Counted from the first letter of the stretch, positions 54,674 to 63,208 are shown. The stretch: 64,000 nt of DNA from Agromyces protaetiae (GCF_004135405.1 NZ_CP035491.1:2728001-2792000), one strand, 5' to 3'. The notes: generated by a model not told the origin, from the sequence alone. Numbers and translations are program-made.

Positions 54674-54710
54674 CGAACGGGTGGAGGCAGTCATTGCCTC
54701 CACCCGTTCG
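54674..54710 (+). terminator. Terminator of the nfeD-flotillin operon
   Basis: A 16-bp perfect stem with a GTCAT loop. It supports a flotillin stop at 54617-54619 rather than the open frame that continues across this hairpin. Confidence 0.85.
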
Positions 54711-54783
54711 TCGTTCGCGGCATGGGCCGAGGCGACGACGATTCGCCCGAGACATCCGAAAACCCCTCGCTTCGATACCGGTT

Positions 54784-54805
54784 GTTCATCTCAGGTTCCA
54801 TTCCG
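54784..54805 (+). promoter_or_regulatory. Tandem 11-mers resembling a PhoP (PHO) box before phnD
   Basis: GTTCATCTCAG directly followed by GTTCCATTCCG, two 11-base direct repeats each beginning GTTC. This form recalls the PHO box of Streptomyces PhoP. It lies 111 bases before the phnD start. Confidence 0.45.
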
Positions 54806-54859
54806 AGCACCCCGTTCTCGTAATTCCCGGTCACTTCCAGAGGCTTTCATTTCGATATC

Positions 54860-54877
54860 GCCGGTTCCGATACCGGC
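54860..54877. promoter_or_regulatory. Palindrome GCCGGT-n6-ACCGGC before phnD
   Basis: A perfect 6-6-6 palindrome 39 bases before phnD. CGATACCGG inside it is repeated at 54773-54781. It may be the operator of the TetR-type protein at the end of this operon. Confidence 0.4.
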
Positions 54878-54915
54878 AGTACCGAAACAGAATCCCTCTG
54901 AAAGGACCAGACCTC

Positions 54916-55830
54916 ATGCGCGCCCGCGCCCTCTCAGCCCTCGGCCTTCTCGCCCTCGGATCCGTCGCACTTGTCGGATGCTCGAGCGCCGCCGCCGCCG
55001 GACCCGCCCCGTCCGACCCCGACGCTCCCATCACGTTCGCGACCACGCCGCTCGGCGACGACCCGACCGCCGAGAACCCCATCGAGGCGTTCGCGGACCT
55101 CGTCTCGGCCGAGACCGGTCGCGAGGTCGAGATCATCGACGTGCCCGACTACACGGCGGTCGTCGAAGCGATTCGCAGCCACCACGTCGACATCGGCTTC
55201 ATGAGCGGCTTCCCCTCGGCTCTCGCCGTCAACACGGGCGAGGTCGACGCGCTCGTCGCGTGGCCCGGCAACGACGACCCGGTGTCGACGTGCCTCGTGC
55301 TCGCCGACTCTCCGCTCGAGAGCCTCGAAGACATCACGCCCGAGACGGTCGTCGCCTTCGCCGATCCGGCTTCGAGCTCGGGCTACTTCATGCCCGTCTC
55401 AATGCTTCACGAAGCCGGTCTCGAGAAGGACGTCGATTACACGTCGATGTTTTCGGGAGGCCACGACATGAGCTTCATCGCGCTCCAGCAGAAGCAGGTC
55501 GACATCGCATGCACGTCGACGATCTTCCCGACCATGACGGGTACCGACCTCTTCCCGTTCCAGCCGGGCGAGACCCGATCGATCGGTGAGAGCGACTCCA
55601 TGCCGGTCGCGGTCTCGGTGCTCGCCGACCAGAACATCGCAGCCGACAAGCGCGAGTTGCTGCTCGAGGCGCTGCCGAAGGTCTTCGTGTCCGAGAACGC
55701 CGAGGCGCTGGGCGCCATGTTCACTGCGATGCAGGGCACCGACCCGATCCTCGAGCCGAAGAAGTCGATCTTCCAACCGTTCGTCGACATCGCCAAGATC
55801 GCCGACGTCGACATCTCGGATCTCGGCTGA
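54916..55830 (+). CDS. phnD: Phosphate/phosphonate ABC transporter substrate-binding lipoprotein
   Basis: A 304-residue PhnD-type solute-binding protein. Signal peptide with lipobox SVALVGC (lipidated C22) anchors it outside the membrane. Binding motifs include FATTPLGDDPT, VDIGFMSGFPSA and FADPASSSGYFMPV, the usual Ser/Thr-rich anion site. The ATG at 54916 follows AAAGGA. First gene of phnD-phnC-phnE. The ligand may be phosphate, phosphite, phosphonate or an organophosphate; the sequence does not decide. Confidence 0.92.
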   Translation: MRARALSALGLLALGSVALVGCSSAAAAGPAPSDPDAPITFATTPLGDDPTAENPIEAFADLVSAETGREVEIIDVPDYTAVVEAIRSHHVDIGFMSGFPSALAVNTGEVDALVAWPGNDDPVSTCLVLADSPLESLEDITPETVVAFADPASSSGYFMPVSMLHEAGLEKDVDYTSMFSGGHDMSFIALQQKQVDIACTSTIFPTMTGTDLFPFQPGETRSIGESDSMPVAVSVLADQNIAADKRELLLEALPKVFVSENAEALGAMFTAMQGTDPILEPKKSIFQPFVDIAKIADVDISDLG

Positions 55831-55835
55831 CGGAC

Positions 55836-56714
55836 GTGTCCGCGATGATCGCACCTGCGAAGGCTTCGCCGGCTGGGGGTCCCACCCCGGCGGGCGGGCC
55901 CGCCCAGCACACCCAGTCCACCCACGAACCCGGCAACGCGCTTCCACTCGTCTCCGTCCGCGACCTCGCCGTCGCTTACGGAACCGGCCCGCTCGTGCTC
56001 GACGGCGTCGACCTCGACCTCTTCCCCCGCGAGATGGTCGCCCTCCTCGGCTCGTCGGGCTCCGGCAAGTCGACCCTCATGAAGAGCCTCACTGGGTTCG
56101 CCCCGATCTCCTCGGGCAGCGTCCGCGTCGCGGGCTATGACCTCGCGAATCTTCGTCGGGGCCAGCTTCGCGACGTACGAGCCTCGGTCGGACAGGTCTT
56201 CCAGCAGTTCAACCTCGTCGGACGCCTGAGCGTGCTCACGAACGTGCTCACGGGCGCGCTGCACGACGCCGGGCCGATCAACCTCGTCGGCGGGTTCACG
56301 AGCGCGCACCGGAAGCGTGCGCTCGAACTCCTCGACCGGGTCGGAATCGCGCACAAGGCGAAGGACGATGCGCGTTCGCTTTCGGGCGGCCAGCAGCAGC
56401 GCGTGGCGATCGCCCGCGCACTCATGCAGCAGCCGAAGCTCATCCTCGCCGATGAGCCGGTCGCCTCCCTCGACCCGAAGATGTCGCATCAGGTGCTCGA
56501 CCTCCTGCGCGGAATCGCCCGGGAGGACGGCATCCCCGTCCTCGTAAGTCTGCACGTCATGCCGCTCGCCCTCGAGCACTCCGACCGGATCATCGGTCTC
56601 CGGCACGGCGAGGTGCTCGTCTCCGACTCGACCGAACGGCTCGACGAGTCCGCACTCGAACCCATCTACGCACACGACGACGAAGGAGCATCCGATGACG
56701 ACGACCTCGTCTGA
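55836..56714 (+). CDS. phnC: Phosphonate-type ABC transporter ATP-binding protein
   Basis: ATPase that drives the PhnDE importer, 292 residues. Walker A GSSGSGKST, Q loop VFQQFNLV, signature LSGGQQQR, Walker B LILADEPVASLD and the switch His (SLHVM) are present. The first 35 residues are a Pro/Gly/Ala-rich extension. The GTG at 55836 lies 5 bases after phnD; an ATG three codons later is also possible. It overlaps phnE by 20 bases. Confidence 0.93.
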   Translation: MSAMIAPAKASPAGGPTPAGGPAQHTQSTHEPGNALPLVSVRDLAVAYGTGPLVLDGVDLDLFPREMVALLGSSGSGKSTLMKSLTGFAPISSGSVRVAGYDLANLRRGQLRDVRASVGQVFQQFNLVGRLSVLTNVLTGALHDAGPINLVGGFTSAHRKRALELLDRVGIAHKAKDDARSLSGGQQQRVAIARALMQQPKLILADEPVASLDPKMSHQVLDLLRGIAREDGIPVLVSLHVMPLALEHSDRIIGLRHGEVLVSDSTERLDESALEPIYAHDDEGASDDDDLV

Positions 56715-57567
56715 GCGCCCGCGAACTCGATCACGTGAGGGCTCGGGCCCCCGCCGCGCCGCGCGCCCCGAACTCGACGCGCGCGAGCGGGCACGTCTCG
56801 AGCAGGCCTTCCGAGCGCCGCGCACTCGATTCCTCGTCGGCCTCCCGCTCGCCGCCCTGTTCCTCGTCTGGTCCTTCGTCGGCGCGGAGTTCGACTTCGC
56901 GAAGCTCGGCGAGGGCACGGTCAACATGGGCGAGTTCCTCGGCAGGCTGTTCCCGCCGAGCTGGGAGAAGTTCGACACGATCGTCGCGCTGCTCATCGAG
57001 ACGCTCCAGATGGCGATCGTCGGAACGGTCCTCGGCGCGGTGCTCTCGCTCGTCATCGCGTTCGGCGCGGCGTCGAACATCGCCCCGCGCTGGCTCTACT
57101 ACCCGACGCGCTGGATCATGAACATCATCCGATCGCTGCCCGAGCTCGTCATCGCCCTCATGTTCGTCTCGGCGGTCGGGCTCGGTCCTTTCGCGGGCAT
57201 CCTCGCCATGACGATCGGGTCGATCGGCTCGATCGGCAAGGTCTTCGCCGAGGCGATGGAGGCGGTCGACCGCGGCCCGGTGACGGCGATGCAGGCGGTC
57301 GGCGCGTCCAAGCGCCAGCTCGTCCAGTACGGCGTGCTACCGCAGGCCGCTCCCCTGCTCGTCTCCTACACCCTGCTCCTCTTCGAGGGCAACGTGCGCG
57401 GCGCCACCATTCTCGGCATGGTCGGCGCAGGCGGCATCGGCCTCGAACTCACCACCGCGATGAAGATGTACGACTACGGCCACCTGAGCGCAATCGTCAT
57501 CTGCATCATCGTGCTCGTCACGGTCATCGACCAGGCGAGCGCCATCATCAGAAGGAAGATCACATGA
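56695..57567 (+). CDS. phnE: Phosphonate-type ABC transporter permease
   Basis: A 290-residue membrane permease with about six helices. The cytoplasmic EAA loop is seen at EAMEAVDRGPVTAMQAVGASKRQ. The N terminus is basic and disordered for about 45 residues. GAAGGAG lies before the ATG at 56695, inside the end of phnC. The stop overlaps the phosphatase start in ATGA, so the downstream genes belong to the same transcript. Confidence 0.93.
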   Translation: MTTTSSERPRTRSREGSGPRRAARPELDARERARLEQAFRAPRTRFLVGLPLAALFLVWSFVGAEFDFAKLGEGTVNMGEFLGRLFPPSWEKFDTIVALLIETLQMAIVGTVLGAVLSLVIAFGAASNIAPRWLYYPTRWIMNIIRSLPELVIALMFVSAVGLGPFAGILAMTIGSIGSIGKVFAEAMEAVDRGPVTAMQAVGASKRQLVQYGVLPQAAPLLVSYTLLLFEGNVRGATILGMVGAGGIGLELTTAMKMYDYGHLSAIVICIIVLVTVIDQASAIIRRKIT

Positions 57568-58372
57568 CCACCACCGACTTGCCCGTCATCCCCCTCACGG
57601 CTCCGGTCAACCTGCGCGACCTCGGGGCATCGCCGTCGCCGACGGCTCAGTCCGCCAAGGATTCGCGATCCGCGCCGACGACCTCACGACGACGACGACA
57701 GAGAGCGCCGACGCACTCGTCGCGAACGGCCTCCGTGCGGTCATCGACCTGCGCTCCTACGACGAGGTCGCGGTCACCGGCCGCGGACCGCTCGCGCTGC
57801 ACGGCGAGGTGAGCTACCACCACGTGCCGTTCATGACGAGCCTCGGTGAGGCGACGGCACACGTCGACCACGAGGCATCCGCCGTTGAAACGCAGGATAC
57901 CTCGGACGTCGACCCGCTCGATCAGCCCGGCTTCGGCGGCATGTACGTTCGGATGTACGAGGGCGTGGCGTCGCAGATCGTGACCGCGCTCGCCATCATC
58001 GCGCACGCCCCCGGCACCGTCGCGTTCCATTGCGCGGCCGGCCAGGATCGCACGGGCGTCCTCGCCGCGTCTCTCCTGCTCGCGCTCGGCGCCGACCACG
58101 ACGACATCGTCGCCGACTACGCCCGCACGGGCGAGAACTCGGCCGCGATCATGGAGCGACTCGCGCCCGTGATGGCGCCGCTCATGGCCAAGTTCGGGTT
58201 CGATCTCGACGAAGCGGCGCGCGCCGCGACGCGCACCGCGTTCTCGGATGTCCCGATGCGCACGCTCCTCGCCGAGATGACCGCCCGCCACGGCGACCCG
58301 CTTGCGCCGCTCCGTGCAGCGGGCCTCACCGACGCGCTCATCGAGCGACTGCGCGAACGGGCCGCGGCGTGA
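57564..58372 (+). pseudogene. Dual-specificity/tyrosine phosphatase-like protein, frameshifted
   Basis: About 269 residues when repaired; a Y_phosphatase3-type enzyme with the P-loop HCAAGQDRTGV (C-x5-R) and the general acid region VIDLRSYDEV. The frame from the ATG at 57564 is lost in four G at 57624-57627; a fifth G gives NLRDLGGIAVADGS and an uninterrupted protein, so this is probably an error. The place, coupled to phnE and to a TetR gene, suggests that it frees phosphate from an imported organophosphate or acts on a signal related to it; this is inference. Confidence 0.85.
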
Positions 58373-58998
58373 CCATCGCGATCGACGAGGCCGGGTTCGC
58401 GTCTGCACGACGCGGGCCCGGCCGCCCGCGTGCCGAGGGCCACGATGAACGCATCTTCGCTGCCGCGGGCGCTCTGCTCGACCGAGGCGAGGAGGTGACC
58501 GTCAGCCGCGTCGTCGAGCTCTCGGGAGTCAGTCGGGCGTCGCTCTACCGCCGGTGGCCGAGCATGACCGATCTCCTCGCAGCGGTCCTCGACGAAGGCC
58601 GCGAGGTCCCCGAGATCCCGCTCGACGGCGACCTCCTTGAGAACGTGCTCGTCGCCTACACGTCGCCGCGGGCGGCGGGCCCGAACTTCAGCGAGGATCG
58701 CTTTCGCATGCGGCTCCGCCTCGCGCTCACGGACCGGAAGCTCGCGCAGGCGTACTGGCGCTCGCACGTCGCACGTCGTCGCGCGGGCATCACGGCCGTC
58801 CTCGAGGCCGGCATCGCTCGGGGCGAACTCCGCGCCGACCTCGACCTCGACGCGTGCATCGACCTGGTCAACGGCGTCTTCTACTACCAGTACGTGGTGC
58901 GTGGAGCCTCGTTCGACGACCCTGACGTCGTCGCGCGCTGCCGCGAGGCGGTGCGGGTCGCGTGGCGCGGGATGACGACGGACGAACGGCGCGAGTAG
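58369..58998 (+). CDS. TetR family transcriptional regulator
   Basis: A 209-residue regulator. The N-terminal helix-turn-helix is at about 20-65 (RGPGRPRAEGHDERIFAAAG, then SRVVELSGVSRASLYRRW); the C-terminal part is the ligand and dimer domain. The GTG at 58369 overlaps the phosphatase stop (GTGA), so it is the last gene of the phn operon and may control it. Its TAG stop (58996-58998) overlaps the 3' end of the convergent tRNA gene. Confidence 0.9.
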   Translation: MTIAIDEAGFASARRGPGRPRAEGHDERIFAAAGALLDRGEEVTVSRVVELSGVSRASLYRRWPSMTDLLAAVLDEGREVPEIPLDGDLLENVLVAYTSPRAAGPNFSEDRFRMRLRLALTDRKLAQAYWRSHVARRRAGITAVLEAGIARGELRADLDLDACIDLVNGVFYYQYVVRGASFDDPDVVARCREAVRVAWRGMTTDERRE

Positions 58999-59069
58999 GG
59001 CGGACGGGACTTGAACCCGTGACCGAGCGATTATGAGTCGCCTGCTCTGACCGGCTGAGCTACCGCCCC
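58996..59069 (-). tRNA. tRNA with CAT anticodon, probably tRNA-Ile2
   Basis: A 74-nt cloverleaf: acceptor GGGGCGG/CCGCCCT with a G-U pair at 1-72, anticodon loop CTCATAA (CAT), T arm ACGGG TTCAAGT CCCGT and discriminator A. The stem context GGCGACTCATAATCGCT resembles bacterial tRNA-Ile2, whose C34 is changed to lysidine, more than elongator or initiator tRNA-Met. The initiator is excluded because it has three G-C pairs below the anticodon loop. Confidence 0.85.
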
Positions 59070-59094
59070 GCGCACCTGCGTGCGGACGAAGCGA

Positions 59095-60344
59095 CTACTC
59101 CGTGAGCGAGGCCGGTGCGGCGTCGGTCACCGGGTCGGTGACCGGCCTCCCACGATACAGGCTCTCGAACGTGTTGAGCGTGGTCTGGATGTCGTGCGCG
59201 GCGATGAGTCGGATCGAGCCCTCCTTGAGGGCGCGGTACTCCTCGGGAGACGCTTCGAGCACGGTGCGGAGCTTCGCCGCAAGGTCTTCGGGTTGCCCGG
59301 TTCGAAGAGGTAGCCGTTCTCGCCATCGTGCACGAGGTGCGGGAGCGCCATGGCGTTCGCGGCGACGACGGGGAGCGCCGAGGCCATCGACTCCATCGTG
59401 ACGATCGACTGGAGCTCGGCGATCGAGGGCATGGCGAGCACGGATGCCCGGTGGTAAGCCTCGCGGAGCTCTTCGTCGGTCACGTAGCCCGTGAAGGTCA
59501 CGCGGTCGGCGATGCCGAGTTCGGCGGCGAGGTGCTGCAGGTTCTTCATCTGGTCGCCGCCGCCGACGATCTCGATCTTGGCGTCGAGTTCTGCCGGCAG
59601 GAGCGTCGCCGCGCGGAGGAGCACGTCGATCTGCTTCTCGCCCGTGACGCGGCCGACGAAGAGGATGCGGTTCTCGGTGCGGGGCTCCCAGCTCGGGGAG
59701 TACTTGTGGGCGTCGATGCCGCACGAGATCGCGTGCACGCCGTGGAGTCCGGTGTGCTTCTCGAGGAACTGCGCGGCCTTCCGGGTCGGCGTCGTGACGG
59801 CTTCGGCTCGCCCGAAGGTACGGCCCGCGGACTTCCATGCGACGCCGACGGCGAAGTCTTGCCAGGCCTTGGGCAGGAGCGTGAACTCGAGGAGGTTCTC
59901 GGGCATGAAGTGGTTGGTGCCGATGATGCGGATGCCGCGCTTCTCGGCCTCGACGGCGAGACCTCGGCCGACGACGAGGTGCGACTGGAAGTGCACGACG
60001 TCGGGCTTGACGGCGTCGATGACGCGCGCGGCGTTCTGCTTGATGCGCCACGGGAGCGCGAAGCGCAGCCAGTCGTGGGGGTACCAGCGCCACGAGTAGA
60101 TGCGGTGGGCGGTCATCTCTTGACCCTCGTGGGTCTCTTTCCACGTGCCGTGCTTGCGGCTCGGCGCAGGCGCCATGATGTGCACGTCGTGGCCGCGCTC
60201 GACGAGTCCTGCGGCGAGGCGTTCGGCGAAGCGTGCGGCCCCATTGACATCGGGTGCGAACGTGTCGGCACCGATCAGGATGCGGAGCGGGCGCTCGACG
60301 CTGCTCGCCGGTTCGGCGGGATGCGCGCCGGGTGTATCTGGCAC
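59095..60344 (-). pseudogene. GT4-type glycosyltransferase, frameshifted near the C terminus
   Basis: About 416 residues when repaired; a GT-B glycosyltransferase that acts on a lipid- or small-molecule acceptor at the membrane face. N-terminal domain with IGADTFAPDVNGAARFAERLA; C-terminal nucleotide-sugar domain with ILFVGRVTGEKQIDVLL, FTGYV and the ALPVVAANAMALPHLV region. The frame is lost at three G (59290-59292) after FEPGNP; one more base gives EDLAAKLRTVLEASPEEY and a stop at 59095. The GTG at 60344 has GAGGA upstream. The likely product is a mannosyl- or glucosyl-conjugate; not determined. Confidence 0.87.
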
Positions 60345-60433
60345 GGGGAGTGGTTCCTCACGATTCGGTCAGGGGCCGATCAGCCCCGATGGTGCGGCAC
60401 GACGGGGGTGTTCGTGCGGGCTGAATCGACCAT

Positions 60434-60461
60434 AGTCTACGCAAACGGTCCGGGAACGGTC
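60434..60461 (-). promoter_or_regulatory. Glycosyltransferase promoter with tandem 11-mers
   Basis: TAGACT on the minus strand (60439-60434) is preceded directly by two 11-base direct repeats, GACCGTTTGCG and GACCGTTCCCG (60450-60440, 60461-60451), covering the -35 zone. The form is that of an OmpR-type response regulator site. Confidence 0.45.
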
Positions 60462-60473
60462 TGTACCGGGCAT

Positions 60474-60491
60474 GTCATCCGATCGGATGAC
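60474..60491. promoter_or_regulatory. Perfect 18-bp palindrome
   Basis: GTCATCCGATCGGATGAC, fully symmetric. It lies 7 bases past the transporter stop and about 35 bases upstream of the glycosyltransferase -10, so it may be an operator, or a short terminator hairpin with a GATC loop. Confidence 0.45.
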
Positions 60492-60497
60492 GCGGCG

Positions 60498-61415
60498 TCA
60501 CAGCCTCGTCTGCGGGTGGTTCCTGGCGAGCATGAACACGCCCCAGACTGCGATCGCACCGGCGACGACGAACACCGGGATCGCCCACGGAGGCGCCTGG
60601 GAAGCCTCGCCGAGGATGACGATTCCGATGGCGACGGCAACCATCGGGTCGACGACCGTGAGACCCGCGATCACAAGGTCAGGAGGCCCCGACGCATAGG
60701 CGTTCTGCACGAAGTAGGCGCCGAGCGCTGTGCCGGCGAGCAGGCCGACGACGCACAGCGCGGTGAGCCACTCGAAGTGCGACTCCTGCAGCCGCGCGAG
60801 CACGACCTTGGCGAGGGTCGCGACGAACCCGTACAGGACGCCCGCCATGATCACGTAGAACACGGCACGGATGCGCGAGCGCATGAGCCCGAAGATGACG
60901 GCCGCAGCGGCGAGCACGACGAGCAGAATGACGAGGATCGTGATGAGCTGACGGTCGGTCACGGGCCGTGAGACGGCGGTGAACGCGGCGACGCCGACGA
61001 AGAGGAAGACGCCGCCGACGCACATGACGATCGCGATGATCGATTTGCGATTGAGCTGCACCTTGTTGACGCGAGAGTTCACGATCGACGTGATGACGAG
61101 GGCGATCGCGCCGAGCGGCTGCACGACGATGAGGGGCGCGAAGTAGAGGCTCGAGAGCTGGAAGGCGATCGCGAGCCCGAGCATGAGCGTGCCGATGACC
61201 CACGAGGGGCGCGCGAGCAGGAGCTTCAATTGCGTGAGGTTGAGCCCTTTGCCGAGCGAATCGACGGTCTTCGACTCGACCTTCAGCACCCCGCGGTGCT
61301 GGAACTGCGCACCGAGCGAGAGGAACACGGCGCCGATGAGCGCCAGCGGGATCCCGATGAACTGCGTCGGCGAGAGCGCGATCTGCTCCGTCAGGTCGCT
61401 GAGGTCGGGATTCAC
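60498..61415 (-). CDS. EamA/DMT-like membrane transporter
   Basis: A 305-residue membrane protein with about nine or ten helices and the two-fold pattern of drug/metabolite transporters (LIGAVFLSLGAQFQHRGV at the start and GLTVVDPMVAVAIGIVILGE in the second half). The nearest general type is the DMT or NIPA-like magnesium transporter group; substrate not known. The GTG at 61415 is fixed by TAGGGT 7 bases upstream. It is upstream of the glycosyltransferase on the same strand with a 153-base gap that holds regulatory repeats. Confidence 0.87.
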   Translation of the reverse strand: MNPDLSDLTEQIALSPTQFIGIPLALIGAVFLSLGAQFQHRGVLKVESKTVDSLGKGLNLTQLKLLLARPSWVIGTLMLGLAIAFQLSSLYFAPLIVVQPLGAIALVITSIVNSRVNKVQLNRKSIIAIVMCVGGVFLFVGVAAFTAVSRPVTDRQLITILVILLVVLAAAAVIFGLMRSRIRAVFYVIMAGVLYGFVATLAKVVLARLQESHFEWLTALCVVGLLAGTALGAYFVQNAYASGPPDLVIAGLTVVDPMVAVAIGIVILGEASQAPPWAIPVFVVAGAIAVWGVFMLARNHPQTRL

Positions 61416-61422
61416 GCCCTCG

Positions 61423-61428
61423 ACCCTA
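61423..61428 (-). promoter_or_regulatory. -10 of leaderless transporter gene
   Basis: TAGGGT on the minus strand, 7 bases before the GTG at 61415. Confidence 0.5.
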
Positions 61429-61471
61429 CCCGCTCGCCGCCGATCCCCCGCGGCGACGCTCCCCAGGTCGA

Positions 61472-61477
61472 TATCCT
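61472..61477 (+). promoter_or_regulatory. -10 of leaderless def
   Basis: TATCCT, 6 bases before the ATG at 61484. Confidence 0.6.
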
Positions 61478-61483
61478 TGCGGG

Positions 61484-62047
61484 ATGGCCGTCCTCCCGAT
61501 CCGCATCTCCGGTGACCCCGTCCTCCACTCCCCCGCGGCACCCGTGGAGGAGATCGACGACACGATCCGCGAACTCGTCGCGGACATGTTCGAGACCATG
61601 GACCGGGCGCCGGGCGTCGGCCTCGCGGCCCCGCAAGTCGGCGTGCCGCTGCGCATCTTCACATTCGGCTGGACCGACGAGTCGGGCAAGGCGTGGCGGG
61701 ATGTCGCGATCAATCCCGAACTCTGGATCAGCCCGCCGCCGGCCGGTGAGCCCGATCTCGACGAGGAAGAGGGCTGCCTGTCGTTCCCGGGCGAGCGGTT
61801 CGGTCTGCGCCGCGCGGAGCACGCGATCCTGCGCGCGACCGATCTCGACGGCAACGGGTACGAGATTCAAGCGCACGGATGGCTCGCGCGCATCTTCCAG
61901 CACGAGTACGACCACCTCGACGGCACGCTCTACATCGATCGCCTCGGCGAGAGCGATCGCAAGATCGTGCACAAGATCTCGAAGAAGCTCGGCTGGGGCA
62001 AGCCCGGCGTGCAGTGGATGCCCGGGGTCGACGACCTCGAGGGCTGA
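61484..62047 (+). CDS. def: Peptide deformylase
   Basis: Removes the formyl group from new proteins; 187 residues, metal enzyme. The three motifs are complete: GVGLAAPQVG, EGCLSFPG (metal Cys) and QHEYDHLDG (metal His pair and catalytic Glu). The ATG is fixed by TATCCT 6 bases upstream. The gene stands alone, divergent from the transporter and convergent with azlD. Confidence 0.97.
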   Translation: MAVLPIRISGDPVLHSPAAPVEEIDDTIRELVADMFETMDRAPGVGLAAPQVGVPLRIFTFGWTDESGKAWRDVAINPELWISPPPAGEPDLDEEEGCLSFPGERFGLRRAEHAILRATDLDGNGYEIQAHGWLARIFQHEYDHLDGTLYIDRLGESDRKIVHKISKKLGWGKPGVQWMPGVDDLEG

Positions 62048-62114
62048 GCCCGGCGATACCGCCGCGACCGTCGCGCCCCGGTTTCAGAGCGGCGGATGCC
62101 TCGGAGTCGCCGCG

Positions 62115-62420
62115 TCAGGTAACCGCGCGAAGCCCGGCGGCGACCGCCGCGGCTACGATCACGACGACGACGAACGGCACCCGGAGCGCGAAGAGCGCGG
62201 CCGCGACGATGACCGCGGGAAGTCGGGCATCGACGACGATCGCCTGCCCGTCGCCGAAGGTCTGGACTGCGATGAGGGCCGCGAGGAGCGCGACGGTGAG
62301 CAGGTCGGCGATCCGCGCGGGTCGCTCGCGCTCGAGGAAGCTCGCCGGGACGGCGTAGCCCGCGAGCTTGAGCGCGAGCGTCGCGATGCTGGCGAGGATC
62401 ACGATGTGCCAGATCGTCAC
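62115..62420 (-). CDS. azlD: AzlD family branched-chain amino acid exporter subunit
   Basis: A 101-residue membrane protein with three helices (about 3-22, 38-57, 65-95) and the conserved ERERPARIADLLTVALLAAL. It forms an export complex with AzlC. The GTG at 62420 overlaps the azlC stop by 4 bases (GTGA), which fixes the start. 67 bases separate it from the convergent def. Confidence 0.92.
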   Translation of the reverse strand: MTIWHIVILASIATLALKLAGYAVPASFLERERPARIADLLTVALLAALIAVQTFGDGQAIVVDARLPAVIVAAALFALRVPFVVVVIVAAAVAAGLRAVT

Positions 62421-63145
62421 GTCGCTCGCCTCCGGCCGAGGAGGTCGAACCAGCCGACGACGACCGCGACGACTGCGGCGACGAGCACGGGCAGTCCGGG
62501 CATCAGCACGGGGGTCGTGAAGGCGGCGACGACCGCGGCCGCCACCGCGACGGCGCCCGTCTGCAGGCTCTTGAGCCTCGGCCACAGGAGTCCGAGGAAT
62601 GCCGCGGCGGCCGCGGCATCCAACCCCCACGCCCTCGTGTCGCCAATCGCGTCGCCGATGAGTGCGCCCGCGAGCGTCGTGAGGTTCCACCCGACGAAGA
62701 TCGCGACGCCCGTGACCCAGAACCCGATGCGGGACTGCCGCTCGTCGGTCTGGGCGAGCGCGACGGCGGTCGATTCGTCGATCGTCACCCACGACGCCGC
62801 AGCGCGTCGCCAGGGGCCGCCCGTGTCGACGACCGGCTTCATGCGCATGCCGTAGACGACGTTGCGCACCCCGAGGAGGCCCGCGGCGGCGATGGCGGAT
62901 GCCCCGGCCGCGACGCCGCCCGAGGCGACCACGCCGACGAGGGCGAACTGGGAACCGCCCGTGAACATGATGAGGCTGAGGAAGCAGGTCTGCCAGACAT
63001 CCAGCCCCGCAGCGACCGAGAGGGCGCCGAACGACACGCCGTACACGGCGGTGGCGAGGCCGACGGCCAGGCCGTCGCGCGCGGCGGGTGACTTCAGCAG
63101 GCGTTTGCGCGAGGCATCCGCCCCGCCATCGGCTGCCTCGCCCAC
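62417..63145 (-). CDS. azlC: AzlC family branched-chain amino acid exporter
   Basis: A 242-residue membrane protein of the AzlC/BrnF type that exports branched-chain or related amino acids. Typical segments are GVSFGALSVAAGL, FTGGSQFALVGVVASGG and LLGVRNVVYGMRM near the first helices, and DESTAVALAQ in the middle. The start is GTG at 63145, with GGAGG four bases upstream. Divergent from the methyltransferase gene and coupled to azlD. Confidence 0.93.
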   Translation of the reverse strand: MGEAADGGADASRKRLLKSPAARDGLAVGLATAVYGVSFGALSVAAGLDVWQTCFLSLIMFTGGSQFALVGVVASGGVAAGASAIAAAGLLGVRNVVYGMRMKPVVDTGGPWRRAAASWVTIDESTAVALAQTDERQSRIGFWVTGVAIFVGWNLTTLAGALIGDAIGDTRAWGLDAAAAAAFLGLLWPRLKSLQTGAVAVAAAVVAAFTTPVLMPGLPVLVAAVVAVVVGWFDLLGRRRAT

Positions 63146-63195
63146 GCATCCTCCACAACTCGCCGCCGGTGCGCGGATCGGCGCACGGGCTCACC

Positions 63196-63201
63196 CATAC
63201 T
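63196..63201 (+). promoter_or_regulatory. -10 of leaderless methyltransferase gene
   Basis: CATACT, 7 bases before the GTG at 63209. Confidence 0.5.
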
Positions 63202-63208
63202 AGATCGG

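Noticed and set aside
53343-55589. Open frame joining flotillin with a long C-terminal extension across phnD
   Set aside because: It crosses a strong terminator and overlaps phnD, which is intact in another frame. One lost C at 54606-54609 explains the missing stop.
58996-59069. Initiator or elongator tRNA-Met
   Set aside because: No GGG/CCC pairs below the anticodon loop as in the initiator, and the GGCGACTCATAATCGCT context fits tRNA-Ile2 better. The decision rests on pattern; a tRNA model search would settle it.
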